Positions 5,157 through 12,922 of a stretch of 12,922 bases of DNA are shown piece by piece; the stretch's first letter is position 1, and each line of letters starts with the position of its first letter. The stretch covers positions 1 through 12,922 of the forward strand of contig PBZZ01000030.1 of the NCBI GenBank assembly GCA_002730365.1. The letters run 5' to 3'. The DNA is from Deltaproteobacteria bacterium. GTDB lineage: Bacteria; SAR324; NAC60-12. The notes beneath the pieces were generated by a model. It worked only from the letters and a program-made list of their open reading frames with translations. It did no database searches and was not told the origin of the DNA. The position numbers and the translations under genes are program-made.

Positions 5157-7412
5157 TTAGCCCTCTGCAATAATTTTCACTTTCTCAGTTTGCAAAACTC
5201 GATACAGGTTCCGCTCCTGAGGTTTTGATGGATCAAACTGTGAAGTAAACTGGTAAACACGCTTATGTCGACTTGTCGTGAAACGGAATGTGATTGACAG
5301 CGGTTGCTCTTTATTTATTACTGGAAGTTGTTTTGCGTCAGTAGGTTCAATATAAATGAAATTAGGAGAGTTAAACCGGACAAGAGCACTGAACTCTTCA
5401 TTATTGCGCTCATCTGTTAGTGATCTATAGCTGGCAGTCAACTGAACCCCTGGAGCCACCTGACGGGAATTGCCTACAACCAGATCTGGGTTTTCAGAAG
5501 TGAACCTTAATTTCTCCCTGAGTTTGACCAAGAGATCCAACTTCTCATAGTCTAGTTGTCCTAATCTTTGAATTGCCTGTTCAAAAATTTCAGATCTCTT
5601 GGAAATGGCCTTGTAGTCTTTAACATCCATCAATCTGGACATCTCCCACAACAGTTGCGCCTCTTCTTCTTCCAAACGAAACTCTTTACTGATCGTCTCG
5701 ATTAATTTTAGACGAGCGCGATCATATAGTTTGACCTTGAAGCCATCAACTAAATTTTGATCTGGTGTGTAATAAATATTGAGGTTCCCGCGGTCAGTAT
5801 CCTCCCAAAAGGTGGGACCTGCGAATTTCAATCGACCACATGAGATTTCAATCACTTTACTAAAATTAATTTCCCCAAGAACGTTAACATCATCCATCAC
5901 GTCTTTGAGAATTCGTTCAACGAACTCCTCTTCTTTATGTCGCTCATAGAAAAGAGCTAATCCAATCTGCAGAATCCTCACTCCGTTATTTATCAGTACG
6001 CCTTGATCAAGATCCTCCTTATTAACATCTGGCGGGTTATCAACCTGCAGGATTTCTCCGAGCAGGTGGGCCTGTAAATCCCTATCCCATTTTTCGTTGT
6101 AGACCTTCTCCAACAGCTTTTTCATTTCAGTAGCGATGACATCTACGATGAAATACAGGGCAGGGCTATTTTTCCCGTGTTTGAAAATTTCAATGCCGTA
6201 AATCCTGAAGTACATGAAGCAGCGTTTGAGGTAATCAATCCGCTGATAATCTGCTAAGTGATTTACGAAGTTCCCATAGTGGAACGCCACGTTGTAGAGG
6301 TTTCGAGCTTCGTTGTTCTTGATTGCATGCTTGATCGCAAATCGAAGCAGGGTGTTGAACCTAATGATGATCACATCGACCAAATGATCATCCTCTAATT
6401 CAATTGCTGTTAGGCCGATTTCGGACATCTCTGCCGCCACCAATGAAGCCAGATCAAATGATCCATCTTCAATTTGCCGTATGTAAACGTTGCCGAGCAG
6501 ACGGAAAAGCTTCTGCTCATAAAAAGTCTTTGTTTTTTCCATGTCCCCATACTGACCAATCATCGTCTTGAAGCTTATGTCGGTTCGAACTTTGGGCATG
6601 ACAGTAAAAAATTCATCACCGATATGAGATTTGACACGAACATACTCGTGAATCGTCAAACTCATTTGGTGAATAATATCCGCCTTCAACTCTTTAAAAG
6701 AAACATATTCCAAAATATCGTCCAACTGGTTCAAAGCCTCGAACATTTGTACTTGGTACTGTTCACGTATCTTGGGCACTGTTATTAAAGCCTGTGCTCT
6801 TTCAGTTGTGAGATCATGTATTTGATCAATATTGTTCCCATAGATACGACTAATTACGTTGCTGGGTTTTGTATACCGCAGAATGTAGAAAATATAGGGA
6901 AAGGCAAAAAAAGCTGAGAGTACAAGAAGAATATGAGTGTTAAACACCCGGCTGGCAGGACGAACTAGATCAATATCCGCGTAAAGATTAACGAGAATTG
7001 CGTGCATCCCTGAAACAATTAGAAACCAAACGTAAATCAAACTGGGTAGATCTTTCATGTAAAGATCAATCAGTTTAGGGATGCTTTGTGAAGCAATCGA
7101 GATAACGAGAATCAAAGTGCCAAGGATCATCCCAAGTAATGCTTGCCAGACCTCAGCGCTGAATCCCATATCAACTCCCTCAAACCCTTCTGGGAAACCT
7201 CCACTGAAGAAAGCAATGACACCCTTGTATGGTTCGAAGAGGACTACATCAAAAAGAATGTCGCAAAGAGAGACGAGCAAGACTACTCCAACCAACGATG
7301 CGATTGACCTGTTACGATCTGCAAATGCTAACGCGCGAAAAATATAGAAACTAATCTGAAGAGACGATTTTTGTGATTCTTTTCCGGCAGCCTGATCTGA
7401 AACTGTATCCAT
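5157..7412 (-). CDS. Membrane protein with C-terminal PilZN/YcgR-N-like beta domain
   Basis: This is a 751-aa protein of unknown function. Counting from the chosen ATG, four membrane helices are visible at about 37-59, 88-110, 123-144 and 159-180. A long, charged, mostly helical cytoplasmic region (about 185-635) follows. The final ~105 residues (RQVAPGVQLTASY through VRFNSPNFIYIEPT to RVYQFTSQF) have the spacing and residue pattern of the YcgR N-terminal (PilZN) beta barrel. No PilZ c-di-GMP motif (RxxxR, then D/NxSxxG) follows before the stop. The N-terminal part slightly recalls DUF2254-type membrane proteins. I start at the ATG at 7412, since a TTG at 7421 would be needed for three more residues; the Shine-Dalgarno (GAAGG) is close to it. 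It lies 25 bp before zapA, suggesting a link to the cell envelope or division. Confidence 0.7.
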   Translation of the reverse strand: MDTVSDQAAGKESQKSSLQISFYIFRALAFADRNRSIASLVGVVLLVSLCDILFDVVLFEPYKGVIAFFSGGFPEGFEGVDMGFSAEVWQALLGMILGTLILVISIASQSIPKLIDLYMKDLPSLIYVWFLIVSGMHAILVNLYADIDLVRPASRVFNTHILLVLSAFFAFPYIFYILRYTKPSNVISRIYGNNIDQIHDLTTERAQALITVPKIREQYQVQMFEALNQLDDILEYVSFKELKADIIHQMSLTIHEYVRVKSHIGDEFFTVMPKVRTDISFKTMIGQYGDMEKTKTFYEQKLFRLLGNVYIRQIEDGSFDLASLVAAEMSEIGLTAIELEDDHLVDVIIIRFNTLLRFAIKHAIKNNEARNLYNVAFHYGNFVNHLADYQRIDYLKRCFMYFRIYGIEIFKHGKNSPALYFIVDVIATEMKKLLEKVYNEKWDRDLQAHLLGEILQVDNPPDVNKEDLDQGVLINNGVRILQIGLALFYERHKEEEFVERILKDVMDDVNVLGEINFSKVIEISCGRLKFAGPTFWEDTDRGNLNIYYTPDQNLVDGFKVKLYDRARLKLIETISKEFRLEEEEAQLLWEMSRLMDVKDYKAISKRSEIFEQAIQRLGQLDYEKLDLLVKLREKLRFTSENPDLVVGNSRQVAPGVQLTASYRSLTDERNNEEFSALVRFNSPNFIYIEPTDAKQLPVINKEQPLSITFRFTTSRHKRVYQFTSQFDPSKPQERNLYRVLQTEKVKIIAEG

Positions 7413-7445
7413 AACCTTCAAACAGTATGATGAGTCAAAACTTCA

Positions 7446-7530
7446 AAATCCTGTAAGGATTTGCTTTAGTTGTTTGTTCAACACATTCGAGAATTGAGAA
7501 ATTTTTGAAAAAAAGAATTAGATTGCAATC
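7446..7530. promoter_or_regulatory. Leader of the membrane-protein gene with two small dyads
   Basis: The 153-bp gap between the ABC ATPase stop and the membrane-protein start is AT-rich. It contains the 10-bp palindrome GATTGCAATC (7521-7530) and a hairpin with AAATCC/GGATTT arms around a 5-nt loop (7446-7462). A promoter for the membrane protein-zapA unit probably lies here, but I cannot assign clean -35 and -10 boxes. Confidence 0.25.
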
Positions 7531-7565
7531 AACTTCTCGAAACCACAAGCAATAGACGCCCCAAC

Positions 7566-8267
7566 TTAATTAGGGGCTTCATTTTCAATGAGCTTTCCTT
7601 CTTCCAAAGAAATCACCCTGTCTGCTATTCCCAATACATCACCGCTGTGGGTGGCTACGATCATGGTTTTGCCTGCTTTCCGAATGAGTTCCCGAAATAA
7701 ACGCAAAGCTTGCTCTCCTGTTTGACGATCTAGATTGCCAGTGGGCTCATCAGCCAATACTAAATTGGGATCATGAATCAGTGCACGGGCAATCGCTACC
7801 CTCTGCTGCTCACCACCAGAAAGTCGATCAGGGAAGCTTTCCAATCGATCTCCCAAACCCAGTTCCTGCATCAACTCAGCAACTCTAGCTTTGGCAATTT
7901 TTGCAGATTCTCCATTTAATTCCATTGGGAGCAATAGATTTTCTTCAACGGTCAATGTTGGAATTAAATTGAAGGACTGAAAAACGAATCCAATATTTCT
8001 TCTGCGAAATAGAGTTCTTTGATGCTCGTCCAATTCATTCAACATAGTTTTCGCTATCCTAATACTTCCTGAGGACGGTTCATCGATCCCAGCCAGTAAG
8101 TTGAGCAAAGTAGATTTTCCAGAGCCACTTCTTCCCAACAAAGCCACGATCTGTCCTTCTTGAATTTTAAGACTTACATTTCGAAGAACTTCCCGCATCT
8201 CACCACCCTCCAAATAGAACTTGTTCAACTCATTCAGTTCTAAAAAATCTTTTGCTAAAACCTCCAA
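7566..8267 (-). CDS. ABC transporter ATP-binding protein, LolD/MacB type
   Basis: The 233-aa nucleotide-binding domain is complete: Walker A GRSGSGKST (45-53), Q-loop Gln97 in FVFQSFNLIPTLTVEENLLLP, signature LSGGEQQR (149-156), Walker B LVLADE (169-174) with TGNLD after it, and H-loop His207. The FNLIPTLTVEEN and EPTGNLD segments are typical of the LolD/FtsE/MacB group, which powers lipoprotein release or mechanotransmission and not solute import. No permease gene is adjacent, so its partner is unknown. The start is a TTG with an AAGGA Shine-Dalgarno (8274-8278) six bases upstream; no in-frame ATG occurs before residue 24 and an upstream stop excludes extension. A GCCCC/GGGGC hairpin overlaps the stop but lacks a U-tract. 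Confidence 0.85.
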   Translation of the reverse strand: MEVLAKDFLELNELNKFYLEGGEMREVLRNVSLKIQEGQIVALLGRSGSGKSTLLNLLAGIDEPSSGSIRIAKTMLNELDEHQRTLFRRRNIGFVFQSFNLIPTLTVEENLLLPMELNGESAKIAKARVAELMQELGLGDRLESFPDRLSGGEQQRVAIARALIHDPNLVLADEPTGNLDRQTGEQALRLFRELIRKAGKTMIVATHSGDVLGIADRVISLEEGKLIENEAPN

Positions 8268-8286
8268 ACGGAATCCTTAATCAAAG

Positions 8287-8315
8287 TTGACAAGTGACAG
8301 CAATCAAAGTACCTT
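8287..8315 (+). promoter_or_regulatory. Promoter of the tRNA operon
   Basis: A perfect -35 box TTGACA (8287-8292) is followed 17 bp later by TACCTT (8310-8315), a weak -10. A CTTAAT at 8313-8318 is an alternative with a longer spacer. Transcription would start near 8322, about ten bases before tRNA-His. The promoter is divergent from the ABC ATPase gene. Confidence 0.5.
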
Positions 8316-8331
8316 AATCTGCTTTGCTTAT

Positions 8332-8408
8332 GGCGGGAGTAGCTCAGCTGGTAGAGCGCTGGATTGTGATTCCAGTGGTCGTGGGTTCAAGTCCCATCTC
8401 TCGCCCCA
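8332..8408 (+). tRNA. tRNA-His (GTG anticodon)
   Basis: A full cloverleaf is present. The acceptor GCGGGAG pairs with CTCTCGC. The extra G-1 (8332) faces C73, the identity pair of histidine tRNA. The D arm is GCTC...GAGC. The anticodon stem CTGGA/TCCAG has loop TTGTGAT, giving anticodon GTG. The T loop is TTCAAGT, and CCA is encoded. Only four bases separate it from tRNA-Arg, so the two are co-transcribed. Confidence 0.95.
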
Positions 8409-8412
8409 TGGG

Positions 8413-8489
8413 GCGCCTGTAGCTCAGCTGGATAGAGCATTTGACTTCGGATCAAAGGGTCGGGGGTTCGAATCCTCCCGGGCGCGCCA
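8413..8489 (+). tRNA. tRNA-Arg (TCG anticodon)
   Basis: The acceptor GCGCCTG pairs with CGGGCGC (one G-U). The anticodon stem TTTGA/TCAAA carries loop CTTCGGA, placing TCG at positions 34-36, which reads CGA/CGG arginine codons. The T arm is GGGGG, TTCGAAT, CCTCC, and CCA is encoded after discriminator G. No strong intrinsic terminator follows; an A/T-only dyad (AATTAT/ATAATT, 8503-8516) lies 13 bases downstream. Confidence 0.95.
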
Positions 8490-8573
8490 TGCTCTCCTCA
8501 TAAATTATAAATAATTCTAGTATTCCCGCTTCAACCGTTCCTGCTACCAAAAAGTCCTCAGCAATCTGATTCA

Positions 8574-9824
8574 TCATCTCACTGCTACTCTGTTGAGTAG
8601 TGGTTGCTCTCTCACTGGAAGATGGACGATCGCAGAAAAAGCCCCGACCCCTACGCCAACCCACCAAACTATATCGTAAGACCCAAATTCATCATAGAAC
8701 AAACCACCTAGCCATACTCCTGAAAAACCACCTAGTTGGTGAGATAAAAAAACCAATCCGTATAAAGTACCCATGTACTTAAGCCCATAAATATGAGCTA
8801 CCAATCCTGAGGTTAGTGGAACAGTGGCTAACCATAAGCCTCCCATCACAGTTGAAAACAATAGAACTGAGTTCGATGTAATTGGCATCATGATGAATAC
8901 TGCAGCCGCAATTGTCCGACCTGTATAAATCAACGATAGCAAATTTTTCTTTGGAAAGTATTTCCCGAGTGCCCCAGCGGCTATGGTTCCCAAAAGATTT
9001 GCCATGCCAATCACAGCAATGGAAAATGCACCCAACGCCGACGTCGTTGAGACTCCAATACTTCGTAAAAGGCTATCCTGTGGAATCCCTATACACATTT
9101 CCTCCACTAAAGCTGGAAAATGTGCAGTGATGAAAGCCAATTGAAAGCCACAGGAAAAAAATCCCAAGAAGATCATAATGTAGCTCGGATCCTTTAATGC
9201 TTTGCCACAAACATCTAATAAGCCCTCCTCCAACTCTTTCCTAGTTGCAAAATCTTTTGCTCGCAAAAAAGGCAGAACTACTAAGACAAAAAGAATGGAA
9301 ACTGCAAAAACTAGAAAAACTTCGGACCAAGGCATTATCCCAAGTAACCAACTAGCTATCGGAGGACCAACGATTTGGCCTGCTGATCCAGCTGCTGTTG
9401 CAATTCCTAACGCCAGGGAGCGATTCTCAGGACACGTACTTCTCCCCACAACAGCCAAGATCACTCCAAAACCTGTCCCTGCGATTCCAAAACCAACTAA
9501 AATCTCTAGTATTTGAAGCGCTTCTGGAGTGACGGCATAGCTACTCAAAACTAATCCTACAGCGTACACAAAGGCCCCAAGCACAACTGCTTTTTGATCT
9601 CCCCACTTCTCTGCGATTACACTAAAGATTGGTTGTCCAATTCCCCAAGCAATATTCTGAATAGCAATCGCTAGAGAAAACTCAGAACGAGGCCAAAGGA
9701 ACTCACTGCCAATAGGGACCTGAAAAACCCCAAAGCTGGCCCTAATTGCAAAACCAACCATTAGAATAACGCAACCAGACAACAGCACTGGAGTAAACAA
9801 TGATGCCTTATCTTCTGAATGCAT
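8574..9824 (-). CDS. MFS transporter
   Basis: The 416-aa product is a polytopic major facilitator with about 12 hydrophobic segments in two six-helix halves separated by a charged loop (around LRAKDFATRKELEEGLLDV). The helix 2-3 loop, SVIAEKWGDQKAVVLG, is the motif A region. The second half has a matching loop, GKYFPKKNLLSLIYTGR. The first helices (GFAIRASFGVFQVPIG and RSEFSLAIAIQNIAWGIGQP) resemble the monocarboxylate/oxalate-formate-like MFS group, but the substrate cannot be read from sequence. I start at the ATG at 9824, with AGGG upstream, in preference to a TTG at 9830. It ends with a double TGA and converges on the tRNA operon. A 6-bp hairpin (8585-8600) lies in its last codons. Confidence 0.88.
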   Translation of the reverse strand: MHSEDKASLFTPVLLSGCVILMVGFAIRASFGVFQVPIGSEFLWPRSEFSLAIAIQNIAWGIGQPIFSVIAEKWGDQKAVVLGAFVYAVGLVLSSYAVTPEALQILEILVGFGIAGTGFGVILAVVGRSTCPENRSLALGIATAAGSAGQIVGPPIASWLLGIMPWSEVFLVFAVSILFVLVVLPFLRAKDFATRKELEEGLLDVCGKALKDPSYIMIFLGFFSCGFQLAFITAHFPALVEEMCIGIPQDSLLRSIGVSTTSALGAFSIAVIGMANLLGTIAAGALGKYFPKKNLLSLIYTGRTIAAAVFIMMPITSNSVLLFSTVMGGLWLATVPLTSGLVAHIYGLKYMGTLYGLVFLSHQLGGFSGVWLGGLFYDEFGSYDIVWWVGVGVGAFSAIVHLPVREQPLLNRVAVR

Positions 9825-9933
9825 AATCAAAAAAGCCCTGGCTTTCTGGAAGGAAGTGTGGATTCTGGTAACGGAAGATGATTCAGCGGTGGGACTTCAT
9901 TACAGGAAATGTCGGCTTTCTTTAGCAATCTCG

Positions 9934-9957
9934 CCGGCCTGACATTTAGCAGGCCGG
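9934..9957 (-). terminator. GC-rich stem-loop after the Ca2+-ATPase gene
   Basis: CCGGCCTG and CAGGCCGG form perfect 8-bp arms around an 8-nt loop, 20 bases after the ATPase stop codon. No clear T-run follows on the minus strand, so it may be a Rho-assisted terminator or an mRNA 3' stabiliser. Confidence 0.45.
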
Positions 9958-9977
9958 GAAACTCTAGCTTTAGGAGC

Positions 9978-12818
9978 TTAAGCTTTCAGTCTTTCGACTT
10001 CCTCAGGTTTCATCTTGGTTGCTGCGGCAACAACGTCAATGTTCAAACCGGTTTCACCATTGACAAGCCTTCGAGCAATTTCAACTCGCTCATGTTCTTG
10101 GCCACGCAGCATTCCTTCTCTATGACCTTGGCGCCCTTTTGCTTCAATTGCTTCCATAATCCGATCCCGAATTCTTTTTCGAATTTGATCCACCGGAATG
10201 ATTAGGGCTGCCAAAATAAGAACCACCAGCCACTCGCCAAAGCCTAAACCAACCGTTCGTAAAACCTCACCTCCCAAGTAAGTAAAGAGGATTTGGAGGA
10301 AAAAGATCAAGCCAACGACCCGTAAGAAATTCTTGTTCTCACCGATATGCTCAAACAGGTCTGTACTTTCTGTACGTGAATTAAATTTATTGAAATTGTT
10401 GATGAAAACAAAGAACGCAAAAAATGCTGTCAAAAGTACTGCATCTGGATTGTGGCCTGGATCAGTTGGTAATCCACAGCGGCTTTCATCACAGGCAAAG
10501 AAACTGCTCAGTCCGTCGCTCGTCAAGAAGAACAAACTCATGATAGCCATCACAATCCCATTTGTAAAAATCGCAGACCACATATCTGGAGTGATCAGTG
10601 GAGCATTTTTGGGGATGGGTGGCTCCTTCATGTAACGGCTTAAGGCCGCCTCTCCAGCAAATGCGATGGCAGCTAGAGTATCCATGACAAGGTTAATCCA
10701 GAGCATTTGAGTCATGGTTAGCGGAAGGTCCACTCCAAAGAAAGGGCCAAAGAAAGCTACCAGGATCGCTGCAACGTTTACGGAAAGCTGAAAGATCAGA
10801 AACTTTCGAATAGATTTCAACAAAGTCCTACCATAGAGAACGGCACGAGTCAGTGAAGAGAAATTATCATCCAAAATGACAATATCACTGGATTCCTTTG
10901 TCATTTCAGTACCACTTCCCATGGCAAACCCAACATCCGCATTTTTTACAGCTGGTGCGTCATTAACGCCGTCCCCCGTCATTCCAACAACCCAATTTCG
11001 TTCTTTGGCAGCTTTAACAAGGCGACTTTTATCGGTGGGTAGTGCTCTCGCAACTACACATAGATTAGGCAGCATGTCACGAACCTGGGCATCGGACATT
11101 TCTCCCAGTTCTGTGGAGGTTGTCACCACAGGATTATCACCTTGGATAATCCCCATCTCTTTGGCAATCGCACGCGCCGTATTCTTTGCATCACCCGTGA
11201 TCATGACCACCCGAATACCTGCAGCTTGTGCCTCTTGAACAGCTACTTTTGCTTCCTGACGTATTTCGTCCCTCAACCCGAAGATGGTGACTAAAGCAAG
11301 ATTTTGTGGAAGGGTAGGATCCTCACCAATTGACTCATCGGTCACTGCTAGTCCAATCAAACGCATGGCTCGCTCGGACATCTTATCCATCTCGTTCAAC
11401 AAGCTTTCATGCGAAGGTAAAGGCTGGCGCTCTCCGTTTTCGTCTAGGTAGGCTGTACAATTGGCTAGTACAATTTCTGCGGCTCCTTTGACCATTGTGA
11501 CCGATTTTATGCCCTTCACCTGTGAGACTGAAAATTTATAGAGACTCTTGAAGGGAATGTTTTGAACGAGTTCTACATCGTCTTCTTCCTTTAGGTTTTC
11601 GTCCAAATACCTCAGCAGTGCTTGCTCAGTTGGATTGGCCCCAACAATCACAGGTTTTGGACCAGTAGTATCAATGGCTGCGCTCGTATTGTTGCGCAAG
11701 GAGAAGATAATTTCATTGCGCAGGCCATCAGGGATTTCATCCAGCTTTGAGTGGTGCTTGCCTGTACCGTCTAGAGTATCAGCAACCTGCAATAAGCCCT
11801 GTGTTAGGGTTCCAGTTTTGTCGGAAAACAAAACCGTTAAGCTACCGGCCGTCTCTATTCCGAGTAACTTCCTCACAAGAACTTTAGCCTTTAACAGCTT
11901 ACGCATGTTCATTGAAAGAACGGTTGCGATCATCATTGGAAGTCCCTCTGGAACTACTACCACGATTATGATGATAGCTAAAACAATTGCGGTTACGATA
12001 TCATGAACAATTTCTCCAAATGGCTGCGAAAAGTATACGCCAACACTTTCAGCTTCAATGAAGATGTGATTGGACATGAAAGCAAAGGCAATCATTACAG
12101 ATCCAATGTAACCAAAGCGGCTGATCTTTTGCCCAAGATCTGCTAGCTTTTCCTGCAATGGAGACAAACGGTCTTCGGCTGAAACCAATTCCTTCATGGT
12201 CTGGCCATATTTGGTTTTGTCTCCAACAGCGGTGACTAGCATCACGCCTTCGCCATCGTCAACCAAGGCAGCACGTGGAAGTTCGTTTCGCTCTTCATCA
12301 ATTTTATTTGGGTCTTCGGCAGGAACTTTCTTAATCGGTTCTGATTCCCCAGTCAGGGCAGCAGCATTTACTTCGAGTTTTCCTTCGAGCAAGTACCCAT
12401 CAGCTGGAACAGTATCGCCTGGTTGAAGAACAACATGATCCCCAGCAACCAAATCGTTGATGCTGATTTCCTGAAGTGTGTTATCCCGGAAAGTTTTTAC
12501 TTTAACTAAAGATGCTTCTTCGAGAAGCTTTTGAAACTCGTTCTCATTACTATATTCTGACCAGGTGGCAACGAGAGTAGCCAACGCCACAGCAATCGCG
12601 ATCCCTACACCTTCATACCAAGGAGCAAAGCCAATCACTGAAAGGAAAACTGTGATCCCAAGTGCAGCAATCAAGATGATAATGATTGGGTCTTTCAGAT
12701 TTGCCAGAAGCTTGTCGGAAAAGCTTTCTACTTCCTGCGTAGTCACGGCGTTTGAACCATTCTGATTTCTCGACTGCAGCGCTTCTGCATCAGTCAAACC
12801 AGGGTACTCAAATTTCAT
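9978..12818 (-). CDS. Calcium-transporting P-type ATPase, PMCA type (IIB)
   Basis: This 946-aa pump would export Ca2+ from the cytoplasm at the cost of ATP. In order it has two N-terminal helices, actuator TGES (156-159), M4 VVPEGLP (288-294), phosphorylated Asp333 in SDKTGTLT, KGA (444-446), TGD (541-543), the hinge TGDGVNDAP (614-622) and the M5-M10 helices. M5 Asn681 and M6 NLVMD (709-713) with Glu291 form a single-site calcium arrangement as in PMCA. The 726-745 loop (LSRYMKEPPIPKNAPLI) is also PMCA-like. A lumenal loop near 770-785 has two cysteines. After M10 a ~60-residue tail contains KGRQGHREGMLRGQEHERVEIARRL (894-918), unusual for the family. The ATG has a GAGGAG Shine-Dalgarno at 12824-12829. 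Confidence 0.93.
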   Translation of the reverse strand: MKFEYPGLTDAEALQSRNQNGSNAVTTQEVESFSDKLLANLKDPIIIILIAALGITVFLSVIGFAPWYEGVGIAIAVALATLVATWSEYSNENEFQKLLEEASLVKVKTFRDNTLQEISINDLVAGDHVVLQPGDTVPADGYLLEGKLEVNAAALTGESEPIKKVPAEDPNKIDEERNELPRAALVDDGEGVMLVTAVGDKTKYGQTMKELVSAEDRLSPLQEKLADLGQKISRFGYIGSVMIAFAFMSNHIFIEAESVGVYFSQPFGEIVHDIVTAIVLAIIIIVVVVPEGLPMMIATVLSMNMRKLLKAKVLVRKLLGIETAGSLTVLFSDKTGTLTQGLLQVADTLDGTGKHHSKLDEIPDGLRNEIIFSLRNNTSAAIDTTGPKPVIVGANPTEQALLRYLDENLKEEDDVELVQNIPFKSLYKFSVSQVKGIKSVTMVKGAAEIVLANCTAYLDENGERQPLPSHESLLNEMDKMSERAMRLIGLAVTDESIGEDPTLPQNLALVTIFGLRDEIRQEAKVAVQEAQAAGIRVVMITGDAKNTARAIAKEMGIIQGDNPVVTTSTELGEMSDAQVRDMLPNLCVVARALPTDKSRLVKAAKERNWVVGMTGDGVNDAPAVKNADVGFAMGSGTEMTKESSDIVILDDNFSSLTRAVLYGRTLLKSIRKFLIFQLSVNVAAILVAFFGPFFGVDLPLTMTQMLWINLVMDTLAAIAFAGEAALSRYMKEPPIPKNAPLITPDMWSAIFTNGIVMAIMSLFFLTSDGLSSFFACDESRCGLPTDPGHNPDAVLLTAFFAFFVFINNFNKFNSRTESTDLFEHIGENKNFLRVVGLIFFLQILFTYLGGEVLRTVGLGFGEWLVVLILAALIIPVDQIRKRIRDRIMEAIEAKGRQGHREGMLRGQEHERVEIARRLVNGETGLNIDVVAAATKMKPEEVERLKA

Positions 12819-12868
12819 CTAAACTCCTCTATAAGACCTTGATTCATCATTTTTTTGAATATTTTGAC

Positions 12869-12885
12869 ATTATGGATGCTAGCAT
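12869..12885 (-). promoter_or_regulatory. Candidate promoter and palindrome upstream of the Ca2+-ATPase
   Basis: On the minus strand CATAAT (12869-12874) is a near-consensus -10 box about 50 bp before the start codon; the -35 region is weak. A perfect 10-bp palindrome ATGCTAGCAT (12876-12885) sits just upstream of it, where a regulator could bind. Both are assigned by eye only. Confidence 0.25.
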
Positions 12886-12922
12886 ATTTTTTCCCTTCGT
12901 AAAGCTATTTCTATCCTTTTCT

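Noticed and set aside
7549..7574. GCCCC/GGGGC hairpin at the end of the ABC ATPase gene
   Set aside because: The stem is plausible but it overlaps the stop codon, has a 10-nt loop and lacks a following T-tract, so I do not call it an intrinsic terminator.
8287..8514. Plus-strand open frame of 75 codons with repeated RGFKS/RGFES-like segments
   Set aside because: It is the translation of the two tRNA genes and their T arms, a familiar annotation artefact.
8452..8667. Minus-strand 71-codon frame ending PGGFEPPTL
   Set aside because: The PGGFEPPT string is the antisense reading of a tRNA T arm; the rest overlaps the 3' end of the MFS gene in another frame.
1..12922. CRISPR array, insertion sequence or prophage
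   Set aside because: No regularly spaced direct repeats, transposase, terminal repeats or phage structural genes are visible; the only recombinase-like gene is a lone Xer homologue.

Overview
The window looks like chromosomal DNA of a Gram-negative, proteobacterium-like organism. It carries a zapA gene followed by a 6S RNA gene (a synteny shared by many Proteobacteria), a LolD-type ABC ATPase, GalU, FabF and ACP homologues, and two tRNAs with encoded CCA ends. Composition is moderately AT-rich by eye. A marine lineage such as SAR324 would fit, but that is a guess. No prophage, IS element or CRISPR array is visible. Almost all genes lie on the minus strand.

Layout from left to right. 1-329 holds the possible C-terminal tail of a plus-strand gene (to 118) and otherwise no recognisable gene. 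330-680 (-) encodes a small, basic, charged protein of unknown function; it is divergent from a plus-strand DUF4262-family gene (762-1253). Then comes a tight minus-strand operon, read right to left: a Xer-like tyrosine recombinase homologue (4543-3632), a FabF-like ketosynthase (3642-2416), an acyl carrier protein (2425-2168) and a GalU-family nucleotidyltransferase (2133-1264). The first three genes overlap by about 10 bp. Upstream of this operon is a non-coding stretch (4544-4837) that I read as the 6S RNA gene, about 182 nt long. It is preceded by zapA (4838-5131) and a four-helix membrane protein (5157-7412) with a C-terminal beta domain resembling the YcgR N-terminal (PilZN) fold.

Next are an ABC ATPase of the LolD/MacB type (7566-8267) with no permease beside it, a plus-strand tRNA-His/tRNA-Arg pair (8332-8489), an MFS transporter (8574-9824, -), and a full-length PMCA-type (IIB) calcium P-type ATPase (9978-12818, -) with an unusual C-terminal tail.

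The points most worth a second look: the Xer-like protein keeps the tyrosine nucleophile and one arginine but appears to have lost four of the six catalytic positions, yet it is embedded in a KS-ACP-GalU operon directly downstream of the 6S RNA; the putative PilZN-bearing membrane protein is next to zapA; and the Ca2+-ATPase ends in a segment resembling the tails of Rpn/PD-(D/E)XK transposase-family proteins.
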